Source of the DNA: Metallyticus violacea
Lineage: Eukaryota > Arthropoda > Insecta > Mantodea > Metallyticidae
NCBI GenBank assembly: GCA_030762175.1
Contig: CM060843.1
Location: 27,413,501 to 27,477,500, forward strand
DNA length: 64,000 nt
Direction of reading: 5' to 3'
Positions 1 to 10,519 of the stretch are shown piece after piece. The position numbers and the translations under genes are program-made. Each line of letters begins with the position of its first letter. Within the stretch, counting starts at the first letter, position 1. Under the pieces are notes generated by a model, which was given only the letters and a program-made list of their open reading frames with translations, made no database searches and had not been told where the DNA came from.

Positions 1-856
1 AGCTGTCTAAATTGAGGTAAACGGTTTAAGTGGGAATGCCTCTATATTAAAACTTTAATAATTATATATAAAATATTTGAAAGTATTAGAGGTAAAAAAA
101 AAGGTTTATATATAACAAAATTTCCTTTTCTATAAAAGATGGAAACAATGTAGTGTTGGCATTTCTAATATGAATTTTTAATAATCTTAAAACAAATGTC
201 CGGATTTGCTACTCAATTTCATTTAGAGGAATTTATAGAATGTCGAATAGTGTTCTTTATTACGAGAAAGTTTGCTATTGTGCCCACCTCATAACCGTAT
301 GTTTATATATTTTTAAAATTTAATGTATAGTAAAGTGTCGATTATCTGATCTAATTTGAACCAACTAAATGTTATTATTTAAATAATCGAATCTACATAA
401 TAGAGTAAATAACATTTAGTTTTCTTTTCGGTAATGTTAACGTTAAAATAATATTTGCTTTCCTGATAACATTAATTTTTCTCAAACCGCTGTTGGTTTT
501 GTGTTAAGACGTAAGTTTAAAAATATTTTAAATATAATTTGACATCAGAAATAGTGATAATTTTCTACGTTACATATGCTTACTAGAGAAGATTCACCCT
601 CTTCTTTTTCTATATGTTTAAGTTTTGTAATTTGGTGTCTATTATTAACACCCTACCATGTAGTATATCGAACATCCCATATCTCGTAGTACATACTGTG
701 TACTCCACAAAGCACAACTTCCTAAGTGCAGAACAAAAGAAACACGTCACGACCTTCTACTAAGTTTCTCAAACTGGAAAAATGCTCCCTTCATTAAAGT
801 CATGTGCAGGAACTTAACCCCAACAACTGCGGTAATGTGAGCCTGACGCACTATTC
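1..856. other. AT-rich intergenic DNA, no recognised feature
   Basis: No reading frame of note and no family I recognise on either strand. The stretch is strongly AT-rich with short A and T runs. The last bases before 857 lead directly into the left end of transposon copy A. Confidence 0.6.
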
Positions 857-940
857 TACCGATATATATACAAACTTTCAAGGTAGATATCTTTTTAATA
901 TATTTCAAAGTTGGACCGAAAAACAACAGTAATGTGTAGT

Positions 941-1120
941 ATGATGTTCTGTAATCAGATGTGACTCACATACAATATGATAGCGTTGCTAAGTGATAGT
1001 AACTCAACAATGAACAAATGAACCCAAGATTATCGTATGATGTTCTGTAAAGAGATGCGACTCACATTACATTATGCTAGCATTGCTACAACAAAATGGA
1101 GTCAACAATATGAATTGAAC
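941..1120 (+). repeat. 96-bp tandem duplication in the 5' leader of copy A
   Basis: ATGATGTTCTGTAA occurs at 941 and again at 1037. Each is followed by a diverged version of GTGACTCACATTACATTATG and a GCTAGCATTGCTACAACAAA-like stretch. Copies B and C have a single version, so the duplication is private to A and arose after or during its insertion. The two units have diverged by several substitutions and small indels. Confidence 0.8.
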
Positions 1121-2154
1121 AGCGGAAAGCATTTTGAAGTGGTACTGGAAAACCGAGAATATTGTTGAAGTTCAAAGGCAATGGAGACATGTGTACAGAA
1201 CAGAACCGCCAACGCGAGTAACAATTGCACGCATCGCATTCGAAACAAATTTGAGACTCGTGGTACCGTGTGCGATGTTCACAAGGACAGATCTGGGAGA
1301 CCTCGCACAGCAACAAGCCGCGCGTCCTCGGCTTTGGTTTTGGAACGTTTTGAGCACTCACTGCAGAAATCTACAAAGCAATGTGCACGTGAGACTGGGA
1401 TTAGCAGAACCTGCGTACCTATGTCATATTATTAAAACAGCAAAGTTGAAAGTTTTCATTCCAAGACTTTTGCATGCATTAAATGAAGATGCTCCTGGTC
1501 GGAGAATCCAGTACTGCGAGTGGTTTCGGAACATGGTGCAAGAGGATGAGGCCTTCATAGGGAAAGTTGTTTGGTCCGATGAGGCACAATTTAAGTTGAA
1601 CGGAACTGTTAACCGGCATAACTGAGTCTATTTGTGTGCAAACAATCCACCTTTTATTTTAGAAAAGGCTGTTAATTGACTTGGAATTAATCTTTGGTGT
1701 GGGTTGTCTCTAGGAGTCTAATTGGACCATTCTTTTTTGAAGGAACAGTAACTGGCCCAGTGTACCTGAACATGACACGCACATCCATCTTACCCGCCAT
1801 TCATAACTGTATGGAAATGAGGAATTTTACTTTCAACAGGATGGTACCACACCCCATTACGTATGTGCGTACCTTGATGACAATCTTCCAAGGCACTGAA
1901 TAGGACGAAAAGGTCCGGTTGAGTTTCCACCGAATTCCCCGAATCTAACTCCACTGGACTTCTACCTATGGGAAACTCTTAAGGATGTTGTATACCGTAG
2001 AAAACAGGCTACACTGGCAGCACTTCGGGAAGAAATTGAAACGGCATGTGCTGCAATCGTTGAGGACACTTTCGCAAAGGTTGCTCAATCAGTAGTTTAA
2101 CGTGCTCAGAAGTGAATCGATGCCGATGGTGGGCATTTTGAGCAACCTTTGTAA
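1096..2154 (+). pseudogene. DDE transposase of copy A, DUF4817-type N terminus, disabled
   Basis: Would cut and rejoin element ends in the nucleus. The N terminus shows KWYWKTENIVEVQRQWR and TEPPTR, the signature I associate with insect DUF4817 helix-turn-helix proteins, then RSGRPRTATS in another frame, so an indel lies between them near 1210-1260. The catalytic core follows: WSDEAQF (first Asp codon 1578-1580), QDG..PHY (second, 1840-1842) and PLDFYLWE (third, 1957-1959). Thirty-eight residues separate the second and third Asp. Stops include TGA at 1623 and TGA at 1897 in place of an expected Trp. The C terminus (GGHFEQ) ends at TAA 2152-2154. The start is the ATG matching the clean start of copy C. 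Not functional. Confidence 0.8.
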
Positions 2155-2264
2155 CTGTAAAAGTCTAAGATAACTGGTGCTCAACATTTTCTGTTTGTGT
2201 GAATTTAGTTTTGTTATGTTAACACAGTTTTATTTGCTTGAAGTGTGTATACATTTATGGCAAC

Positions 2265-2266
<2 letters not shown>

Positions 2267-2301
<35 letters not shown>

Positions 2302-2314
2302 CAGAGAGAGAGAG
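2267..2314. repeat. (CA)n then (GA)n microsatellite
   Basis: About 14 CA units, a short TATA bridge and about 6 GA units, starting at the right TA of transposon copy A. Confidence 0.95.
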
Positions 2315-2600
2315 CGGGGGAAAGAGAGATAACTATGTAACGGTTATAACAGGCTTACTGAAATCAGGTGATAGATACTAACAGGGAACTTGCGATGGGA
2401 ATTTCCGAAAAGAATCTTTAGTTTGCAGTTTTAAACGAAGTCTTGCAATTTGTTACAATTTCATAATTGCTATTCTTGGCACCTGAGATTTTTCTTCTTC
2501 TGTTATAGACTGAGTGACAAATAAATTTATTGTATGTTTAAAAAATAAAGGGACTAGTGTAGCAGGCATAAGGCGATGATGTTCTGCCACAATTCACAGC
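2315..2600. other. AT-rich spacer
   Basis: No recognisable coding or repeat signal between the microsatellite and the mariner relic. Confidence 0.5.
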
Positions 2601-2609
2601 ACATCGATA

Positions 2610-3180
2610 GTTCAAGGAATTTAAGCATCATGTTTCAACAACAAAGTAAAGCGGTCCAGGTGCTCCAGGAACAGCAGTAAACGAAACCATGATTAACACT
2701 GCTGGTGTCATTGTTCGGGAAGATCGAAGAATGACGATTGACAGACTTGCAGACATTTCCCAGGCAGTGCATTTTCGATTCCGCATGATCACTTGAACAG
2801 TGCGAGGTGGGTGCCAAGATTACTGACACCTGAACAGAAGATGGTGCGAGTGGAAATGTGTAAGGAACTTCGACGTATGGTATAGCAGTATGGGGATTTG
2901 TTCTCACAGACTTAGCCCCCTGTGACTTTTATCCCTTTCCCTGTCTGAAAAAGGAACTAAGAGGGAAGCGTTTTGGTACTTCGGAGGCCGTAATGAGGCG
3001 GTTTTGAAGAAGATGTCAATAGATGACTTCCAGAACATGTTCTGGCAGACGCGCTGGACAAAGTGCACTCAACTCAACGAGAATACTTTGAAAAAGACCA
3101 CACCAATCTGGACCCAGCCTTGTGTATTCCAAGCTAGTCATTTTGACTAGCCCTCATTTGTACACGATGTCTCAGAATAG
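2610..3180 (+). pseudogene. mariner-like transposase relic with large internal deletion
   Basis: Frame-shifted fragments read like an insect mariner transposase. The first half gives a REDRRMTIDRLADISQ-like HTH segment and then LLTPEQKMVR-like words spread over two frames (about 2670-2880). The sequence then jumps to the region after the third catalytic residue: APCDFY (about 2915), LKKELRGKRFGTSEAV and a C-terminal NLDPALCIPS-like end (about 3105-3135). The central catalytic block is missing, so an internal deletion near 2895-2910 is inferred. Several stops. I could not place terminal inverted repeats with confidence. Confidence 0.65.
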
Positions 3181-3721
3181 CCGTATAATTTTCTGGAATG
3201 TGCACCTTAATCATGCCAAATTAAGGATTTGGTAAAAGTAGCAGAAATTTAACGACTGTCAGTACATGACTACTAGAACATAGTACAGTTACTTCATACA
3301 TACGTTTTCCTATTATTCCCTTTTTTCACTAGCTGTCATTGAATAAATACTTTACTCACACGAACTGACAAGTTTAGAATTTCTAAAAATCTAAAAGAAA
3401 GTACTTTTAAAGTAGAGAAGGAAGTTATATGTATTAATCACTGAGCATCGATTGAATATTAGCTTTAGATCTTATTCGGTAATGAAAATAATACAGATAA
3501 AATTGAAGGGAAAAAAACTACTTAAAAACGTTTAAAAACATACAACGATTCTAGGACATTGTTATACATAAAGGTCATTATTGATTTAGTTTTATGTACA
3601 AATATATTTCCACTATAAGTAAAACATTTATTTTATCTGGACAGTATTTTACGATAGTTCTGAAATTGCAAGTCGAACAATCCCAATAAGTAACAATAGC
3701 TTCGCACATACTTTTTTCATT

Positions 3722-3753
<32 letters not shown>

Positions 3754-4885
3754 TACAATAATAATACTATTGAAAAAATAACATCGATTTTGAGCACATT
3801 TTAATATATCCTAGAGAGTACTTACTCTTTAGCGATACAGAACAGGAACTCCATCATTATTTCTGGCAAGAAACCTTTGATTTTCAATGATTATTTCTGC
3901 ACAATAAAATGAACAGTTAAAATAAACACAGAGCAGTATATTCCTAACGTTCACGGTAGGAGAATACCGGGGCTTCTACATTTCTAGGACAGTTTTATCC
4001 CCTGCAGTTAGGTACTGTTAGAGCAAACTTTATTGCCGTAATGAGTTCTTATTCGAGGCAAACTGCATGTTGGATTTATTGTGTCTGTCAGATAAACTCC
4101 CATTCACTAACCAGTAATTATAACCCGGTTTCCTTTGGTCTGTAAGCTGCACGAGAGCCGTAGTCAGTCGGGCACTCGAGTAGCGGATGAAACGAGTTCG
4201 CTGCATTCACTTTTTCCAGTTTCGCTAATCCTCTTAAGCAAATACCAGGCAACATTTGGCGTTGATTAGACCCCAACTCAGTTTTTTCGTTTATATATTA
4301 ATGTAATGCATCGCCACTGAAAACGCACGACAGCAAATATGAAAGGAGAGAAAGAAAAACTAAATAAATAAAAACCCTTGCTCCATATACGATTTGGATG
4401 GATGTAAAGCTGCCTTTTACCTTTCACCTTAAGACTGCAGGTTTTAGTAACGGTGCATTACAGACGCTCTTTCCTAATGTTTGCTCTTAACATTTCTTTT
4501 TCTATCCGTTATTACGGCTTCCTTTTGTACTTTCAATGTACTCTTAATGTAATATATTTAATCTTCGCATTATTAAATGGACTCACGATCCAACGGACTA
4601 TTTAATTTCTTTCTATCACTATACTGTTGTGTGCATTTGTTTTCCTTCAATTTAATTCATTCCTTATATTTTCATTTTTAACTTTACATAAAATTGAACG
4701 TCTGATTCTCAGCTATTTTCATCTCCTCGTAGCAACTTTTTCATTTTTATGAATACATAACGCTAGAGAATTTCATAAATTATATCACCAATCATTTATG
4801 ATGAAAGAGAATTTTATACGTACTGTTAATTCCTTTACTATGCGTGCTTTAATTTAGTGGTTATTTTTATCCTTAAAATTCGTAC
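3181..4885. other. AT-rich intergenic DNA with (AAT)n
   Basis: No supported gene. Contains (AAT)n at 3723-3752. A slightly GC-richer patch near 4130-4210 was examined and resembles nothing I know. Confidence 0.5.
3723..3752. repeat. (AAT)n microsatellite
   Basis: Ten perfect trinucleotide units, followed by imperfect ones to about 3772. Confidence 0.95.
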
Positions 4886-4889
4886 TACC

Positions 4890-5880
4890 GTTCAATAAGA
4901 CCGTGCAAGAATAAATAATACATACCTTTTGGGAAAAAATTATTTCTCAACATAATCTTATTCCATAAACTTTCTTTCAAAACTATTTCAGCGATTACCT
5001 CATTTGTTTATCCCATCCATAAAATGTGATGTCTTCATCTCTGCAAATATGTATTTGTTTTGGTGGCAACATTTTCAATTCATGGGAATTTCTTTCCTGC
5101 TAGTCATTTCTTCATTTTGAGGAACAGGAAGTAGTTTAAGGGAGCCAAAAGGGAGAGTAGGGGGATGAGGAAGGATTTCATAACTTAAGTTTAATAATCT
5201 TGAGATCGCAATTATAGAATTTTGCGCTGAAACGTTGATGAAATAGGATCTTTTTCTTCGAAAAACGAGGACGATTTTTCTTGATTGCATCGTTTAATTC
5301 TTTCAGTAGTATAGCGAATATTCGCCGGCTATGGTTTTCGCTCTTTTCCAAAAAGTCAATTACACCACTGGACCATTAACTTCCCTGTTGGGAGTATTGT
5401 TTTTGGCTTCCTCGGAGCGCTTTCTCTGGTTGCAACTAATTGTTTCGATATTTCCGGCTTTAAGTTGAGAATTCATGTTTCGTCGATTTCATATACCGCT
5501 TCGAAATGCATTTGAATTCAGTTTAAACAGCTCTAAATTCCGCATGGAAGTCACAACTCGCTCTCTTTTTTGATCAATCATTAGTAAACGCGGTACTCAC
5601 TTCGCCAATAGAGTTTACTTTGTATTACGTGTAAAATATTATGCACCCTATCTCTAGAAATGTCCTCAGCTTCTGCAATCTCCCGCACCTTCAGCCTTCG
5701 ATTGCTCAGCATAATGCCGAGTATTTTTTCAATGGTTTTGTTGGTTGTTACCTCGATAGGACGTCCGGAACTGTTCACATGGCCTGTGCTCGTTCGGCCA
5801 CATCTGAATTCAAAAAAACATTCTAAGCGCATTGGTTATGATTCGCCGTAATGTTTTTCCAGCTTCGCCATAACTTATTT
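4890..5880 (-). pseudogene. mariner transposase relic spanning nearly the whole gene
   Basis: Read on the minus strand, consecutive segments in shifting frames follow the order of an insect mariner transposase. From 5860 to 5581: FRCGRTSTGHVNSSGRP, then RRLKVREIAEAEDISRDRVH (the helix-turn-helix and linker). From about 5500 to 5380: YEIDET (first Asp) and RESAPRKPKTILPTGK. From about 5290 to 5080: a KKKILFHQ segment where HDNAPAH is expected (degraded to HQRFSAKF), then HPPYSP-like sequence and APLNYFLF, where the third Asp is replaced by Asn. The C-terminal DYVEK-like words lie near 4940. Stops and frameshifts are many, and two of three catalytic acids are lost. Confidence 0.78.
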
Positions 5881-5884
5881 GGGG

Positions 5885-6271
5885 GGTTGTACCCTTTCAA
5901 AATTTAATGATATTAAACAACGAAATTCGTGTTTAAACGCTTGTTTAAAAATTTAAATAGGAAAATAGTCCTCAAACAAAAATAAAGTTTCGTTAACTCT
6001 TTATAATCATGTATATCTTTTCCTAATAGTCATCATGTTACCGAAGTATCGGTGAAATCAATCTAGTGCTACCATGTTTTGAGTACGGACCTATCGAACA
6101 GCTTTTGTATTTATTATAAAATTAATATTTTAGACACTTTGGTATATTTCACTGATTCCGACAACTTAGGTGAAAACTGCTGTGGAATTATATGAGATTT
6201 ATATCTGACTCCATCTAGAAACAACAAATGAGTTGTGTAATTGCAAAACACTTGAAGGGTCATTATTAAAA

Positions 6272-6308
<37 letters not shown>

Positions 6309-6345
6309 AAATATTGTACTGAAAATTCTGTATTTAATTCTTTTA
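5885..6345. other. AT-rich spacer containing (AG)n
   Basis: Only the (AG)n tract at 6277-6305 is recognisable. The 133-codon minus frame across it is repeat-driven (Leu-Ser alternation) and not a gene. Confidence 0.55.
6277..6305. repeat. (AG)n microsatellite
   Basis: Fourteen uninterrupted AG units. Confidence 0.97.
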
Positions 6346-6352
6346 ATCATAA

Positions 6353-6606
6353 AAGAGGAGTGTTTAACGCCCGCTTTAATTACTGAGAGATGACAGGCGG
6401 TGACACTGATAATACATGAAATGAAATGAAAAATTGGGGAAGGAGATTTTTTTAAAGGCAGGAAGGGCTCCAGGCCTAAGTTTAGGATACCTCCCCGGCA
6501 TTTGCCTGGAAACAACCTCAGTCAGGGAGGACGGTTCTGGTGGGAATCGAACCCCAGTGCGCTCACGAGTCCCCGCCTTAACGATCTCGGCTACCCGTGA
6601 CGGTGA
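6353..6606 (-). mobile_element. SINE1 (tRNA-derived retroposon), minus-strand copy
   Basis: On the minus strand it starts with a tRNA-like head (GGGTAGCCGAGATCGTTAAG as A-box region, GGTTCGATTCCCACC as B-box region) and passes through TGAGGTTG and AAATGCCGGGGAGG. It ends in AAGCGGGCGTTAAACACT, the same order as the copies at 8156-8448 and 56153-56437. It lacks about 30 bp present in those copies between the CTGAGG and AAATGCC blocks. No target duplication could be identified. Confidence 0.85.
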
Positions 6607-6905
6607 GGCAGTTCATTGAAAACATATTTAGAGAGAGTTATTTTTGACCTGCTTTTGCAACTGACATATCGTTCTTTGGCCTGTTGTAGCGACATCATTG
6701 AGGTAATGTAACCTTTTGTTTCAGATTTTCTCTCTATAGCAATGTCATTTCCTCACGAGTTTTGGTGGAGTCCATTCCAAACCTCCCTAACTTAGATATT
6801 TCCAACGAAAAAATACTGGTCCAGTCAGTTACAAGGTATTTGCTAATGTCACATGTCCTGAGTAATAATGGATGATTTTTCCCTCATGAACTGACTCCAT
6901 GCATA
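6607..6905. other. spacer, no recognised feature
   Basis: A (GA)-like short run near 6632 and otherwise unstructured AT-rich sequence. Confidence 0.45.
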
Positions 6906-6908
6906 TCG

Positions 6909-7262
6909 ATGGTTGGCCGGTTCAAACGGTACCGGAGTCAGAAAGTCCGCAGGAACAATTATCGCATTAAATTATTATTAACGCTTAAAATGTACATTTA
7001 CTCATCATTGTCGAGCAAGAAGACACTGGAGCTTCATCTATTCTGTTTTCATACATTTCTGGAATCGGTTTATGAGATCAACCATCACCCTCTGCATTTC
7101 TTCACGATTGTTATCTTTCAGTTCATCTAATGTGTGTGTGGATATGTCTTGCACACTTTTTCATCTAATGTTCCCACAAGGGGGTTATATGCTGTTAGTG
7201 ATGATTCTACCACCCAACATTTCATGAATTGCTTGCAGGAGCCTACGCTCTCTCACAATTAA
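6909..7262 (-). mobile_element. 3' end of a DDE-type DNA transposon
   Basis: The minus strand gives PPLWEHLMKK (in the position of the usual FFLWGxLKxKV) and THTLDELKDNNREEM, then VMVDLINRFQKCM. That is the C-terminal tail common to insect Tc1/mariner-related transposases after the third catalytic residue. A GC-rich terminal motif, GGTTGGCCGGTTCAAACGGT at 6912, marks the likely 3' end. The catalytic core is absent, so this is a 5'-truncated or recombined fragment. Confidence 0.6.
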
Positions 7263-8145
7263 TTCACGGAAAAGGGTTGCAAAATATTCTGCATATATAA
7301 TATCTCACTATTAATTGTTTCTTCAAAAATCCTAATATTCTGCCGTCGCTAATGGCACACCACACTCCTATCTTTCACGAAATTTATTTACCAATCTATG
7401 AATCGAAATTTGACTAGGAAGTTAAATATGAAGAAATCTCTCTTGAAACAATTTCAGAACATCACAAGCCGATGTACGACATACGAAAAGTAAATCAATT
7501 CTCTTTAGGGAATAGAATACCTGAATTGAGTCATATTAACATAGCCAATGAATAGTTAATGCACTGCTGTACAACACACAACAACACATTGTAAGTTTCT
7601 AGAGTTAAACTCGTATTTTCCTCCCCTCCGACTCCCGGCCGGCTTTCAAGCGTGGGAACGAGGCAAGAACTGCAGAACTCGGTCAACTGCAACTGCAACT
7701 GCACGTGAAGCGATCCCGCGAAGAAAAAACCACCCAGTCCGTTTTGCAATGCTTATTTAGCTGGAATTTGTACACATTTGTTGAGATTTTAACATCGACA
7801 TGACATTTTACAATGTTATTTCATTTTCATACCGTCTCAGAACCTCCAGGGACAGCGCTTTAACGCTCAGCCTATCGCTATTAGAGCGGGTGCCAATAAT
7901 CTCGTGTTTGAGGGAAAATGCGGCTGACGAGAGAGGACTCGTTTTTCACATTGGCTGCCCGTTATTTTACTAAAAATTATATTAATGCTTAAAACGTTCA
8001 GGTACGGGAGCAACAGACTTTTATTAGATGTTTTGTTACGAGTAAAGAAGTTCGTGCAATTGCAAATAATTTATATAAGTATTCATTAGTTTTACTTTTC
8101 TATTATTTGCTGCTCGAGTGGTTCTTAGAGTCGGTTTTACTGCTC
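7263..8145. other. intergenic DNA with a CpG-rich pocket
   Basis: Mostly AT-rich. The 7620-7720 part is GC- and CpG-rich, with CTGCAA repeated three times near 7687. No supported reading frame. The 72-codon minus frame here has no recognisable domain. A second moderately GC-rich patch (7830-7960) has no known match. Confidence 0.4.
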
Positions 8146-8155
8146 AAGTTCCTCT

Positions 8156-8448
8156 TTTTTTTTTTTTTGAGTAGTGTTTAACGCCCGTTTTTACTACTGA
8201 GGCACCACAGGCGGTGGACACTGATGATACATGAGATGAAATGATAAATTGGGAAAGGATTTTTTTTTTTTTAAGGAAGGAAGCGTTCCAGGCCTAAGTT
8301 TAGGTACCTCCCCGGCATTTGCCAGTTATGAAGACTGAGGAAAACCTGGAAAAAACCCCAGTCAGGGAGGACGGTCCTGGCGGGATTCGAACCGCAGACC
8401 TCCCGCTCACGAGTCCGTGCCTTAACGACCTCGGCCACCCGTGGCGGT
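8156..8448 (-). mobile_element. SINE1, minus-strand copy with target-site duplication
   Basis: Full-length member. The minus-strand head is CCGCCACGGGTGGCCGAGGT, with a B-box-like GGTTCGAATCCCGCC, the TCAGTC/AAATGCCGGGG body and a CGTTAAACAC tail plus T-run on the plus strand. The 10-bp direct repeat AAGTTCCTCT flanks it (8146-8155 and 8449-8458), the mark of target-primed insertion. SINEs make no protein. They use a LINE's reverse transcriptase in trans and an internal RNA polymerase III promoter. Confidence 0.9.
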
Positions 8449-8559
8449 AAGTTCCTCTCATGCAGCATAAGAATTCATCTGCTGAGTGTCACAGATCACT
8501 TTTAGATCAGTTCTTATCTTGTTACAAAGTATGAAATGAGTGTTGTGCCTGGACAAACC

Positions 8560-9200
8560 GGGCACACCTAGGAGACTATGTCTATTTTTAGAGTCATCAG
8601 TTTTTCACCCGTGGTTATCCCAACATCGCCTCTAGAATCCGCCAGATCTTCGAGGGTTGCCGATTCAGACGCCCCAGGTTAAGAAGGTACTTCAGTTAAT
8701 AGCATATTGTCCTGTCGACCTACATGGCCAACTACTGAAGACCAGAGACTTGTATATTGCCTGGTTATTTCAATTGCCAGCTCCTAAGGTAGTTCTCCAA
8801 CACCAAGTATACAACTGGCGCTGAATCTGGTCCAACATCCGACATTCTGCAATCAACACTTACCAACGGAGTGTGTGGTACCAACTGATGAACAATATCT
8901 TGCCTACAAATGAACGCCTACATCATATTGGTATAAAGATATCTCCAAATTGTGATCATTGCAGCCTTCAAGGCTACAAATTGAATTCTTCATCGTTTAG
9001 AACATGGTCCGCTGCATCAGCATGGCGGAAGGTGCAGGTCAAGATCCTTCAGATCCTGGATGTCTCCGAGAAATATTTTGAACCCCAATACTTGACATTT
9101 CCATCATTTAGTTGGTCCTCAGTAGCCCGACGAATGCCAGTGTTACGATATATTGGACAGTTTTTGATTGAGTTTGAAGAATCAAATTAAAAAAAAAATA
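8560..9200 (+). pseudogene. non-LTR retrotransposon ORF2 3' end, decayed
   Basis: The clearest part is 8873-9190: VWYQLMNNILPTNERLHHIG followed by CDHC. This resembles the W(Y)x4-6-LPTxERL...C-x2-C segment near the end of ORF2 proteins of jockey/CR1-like LINEs. After CDHC the frame skips the usual histidine-containing half of the zinc motif and resumes in a downstream RTWSAASAWRK segment, so a small deletion is inferred. Upstream (about 8590-8870) only frameshifted scraps remain. An A-rich stretch (9188-9210) follows the stop, consistent with the element's 3' end. Confidence 0.6.
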
Positions 9201-9257
9201 TTTTAAAAAAACTACACACAATTGAGTTCTAATATTATAATATTCCAAAATAGGTTT

Positions 9258-9259
9258 TA

Positions 9260-9302
<43 letters not shown>
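9258..9302. repeat. (TA)n microsatellite
   Basis: About 20 TA units, slightly interrupted by C at the left. Confidence 0.95.
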
Positions 9303-9305
<3 letters not shown>

Positions 9306-10213
9306 GATTAGAAGACATTAGAAAACATACACAGTTTATTATTGGTGATCAAAAACATTGAAACTGTAATAGGTGTTGTACGAAATTGCATGTGAATATA
9401 AATAAATAGCATTTTATAAAATAAAAGGGGTTTGTTAGTTTTTTATTGACTCTGGGTGATTAAAACAATCCAAGTGTGCCTATTCGAACGAACTAGCTTG
9501 CATTTGCAATTAACCAGAAATAATAACAATAAAAAAGAAAATAAACGCTGGTGATACAAAGGACTAGCTAGACATTTAGATTATTATTATAAATATATTA
9601 TAAAGGTCTTTGCTTACCAAAATAATATTTCAAAAGCTGATTTAAAATGTATTCTAAAAGTGTTAAATGACACAGAATAATACGCCATTTCAGCTATGAT
9701 ATTAATTACCTGGATAAAATTTCAAATTTTAGAAAAAGTTGAATTTTTCTATTAGACAGTTTTTCAAACTGCTACAAGCTTATTTTTCATCTCGCAAGCT
9801 TGGCCCAATTCCCTACTCCATTTTGCTATATTTCTGTTCTAATTGTTTGCATTTTTCCTCCTCTTTCATTATTTGTAAGAATCTATGTTTTTATAAAAAT
9901 TTTAATGATGAAATTATAATATTCTCTATAGTCTATTAGCTGTAATTCTTCAAAAAAATGAACAACATAATGAAACAGAATAAACTAACGCAGATTGTTT
10001 AAAAAAATTGTGAGTTAAAGATTAAAAACCACTCCAAAGGCTCTTTCATATTTTGCCAGTTAAAAATTGATTATATCATATTACAATTATGAAAGCTAAG
10101 CCTCTTGGACAAACGAGCTTAGAATCATCTAAATCAAGACAAAACCAATGTTTTATATCTAGGCACTTACTCTTTCCCATTTGAACTTTTTTTTACCGTC
10201 GTTCTATTTTCCA
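9303..10213. other. AT-rich intergenic DNA
   Basis: No recognised feature. The reading frame at 9739-9939 is short, hydrophobic and composition-driven. Confidence 0.55.
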
Positions 10214-10252
10214 GCGAACTGTGATAAATCAACATGGAACCTTAAATGCTAG

Positions 10253-10516
10253 GAAGAAAAGACGTGTGCCAATGAATTGCACCATTTCTACCCCAGTGAA
10301 AAAAGGAATGATCTAGACCTGAACATACTGCCAACTTGGCGGGACCTACTCCATGAGTTGGCTCTCAAACGACCGTGTAACTGCGCTGACTACGACCGCC
10401 TACAAAACCTGGCCACAGGCAAGGTAATTTTCGAAATAGTTTACCTCCCTTGCATAACCAAGCATATTTCCACTGGATGCCGTGAGGTACTTGCCCCATG
10501 CAAACACCGAGATTAA
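10253..10516 (+). other. weak exon-like open segment, unrecognised
   Basis: An open frame without an early ATG encodes a balanced, non-repetitive sequence (LPTWRDLLHELALKRPCNC near the middle). A good acceptor-like site, TTCTATTTTCCAG, ends at 10214 and a donor-like AAG|GTAATT follows at 10420. Against it, TAG at 10250-10252 is in this frame between the acceptor and the open segment. It could be an old pseudogene or chance. I recognise no domain. Confidence 0.15.
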
Positions 10517-10519
10517 TTA

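Larger units (their letters stand above)
859..2265 (+). mobile_element. Tc1/mariner-like DNA transposon copy A (DUF4817-type HTH plus DDE), near full length, dead
   Basis: The right end carries AAGTGTGTATACATTTATGG followed by CAACC, matching the inverted repeat of the better-preserved copy C at 46331-46359. The left end keeps only part of the repeat (TATATATACAAACTTTCA near 863) after losing about 13 bp. TA dinucleotides flank both ends (857-858 and 2266-2267), as expected for TA target duplication in this superfamily. About 1.4 kb, the expected size for a one-gene element. The right TA merges into a (CA)n tract. Two other copies of the family lie in this window (12896-13276 minus; 45573-46359 plus). 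Confidence 0.82.

Noticed and set aside
4130..4210. tRNA-like or SINE head
   Set aside because: A GC-richer patch with GAGTAGCGG, but no B box or family body follows.
6114..6515. 133-codon minus-strand ORF with Leu-Ser repeats
   Set aside because: Spans the (AG)n microsatellite and part of a SINE1; not a gene.
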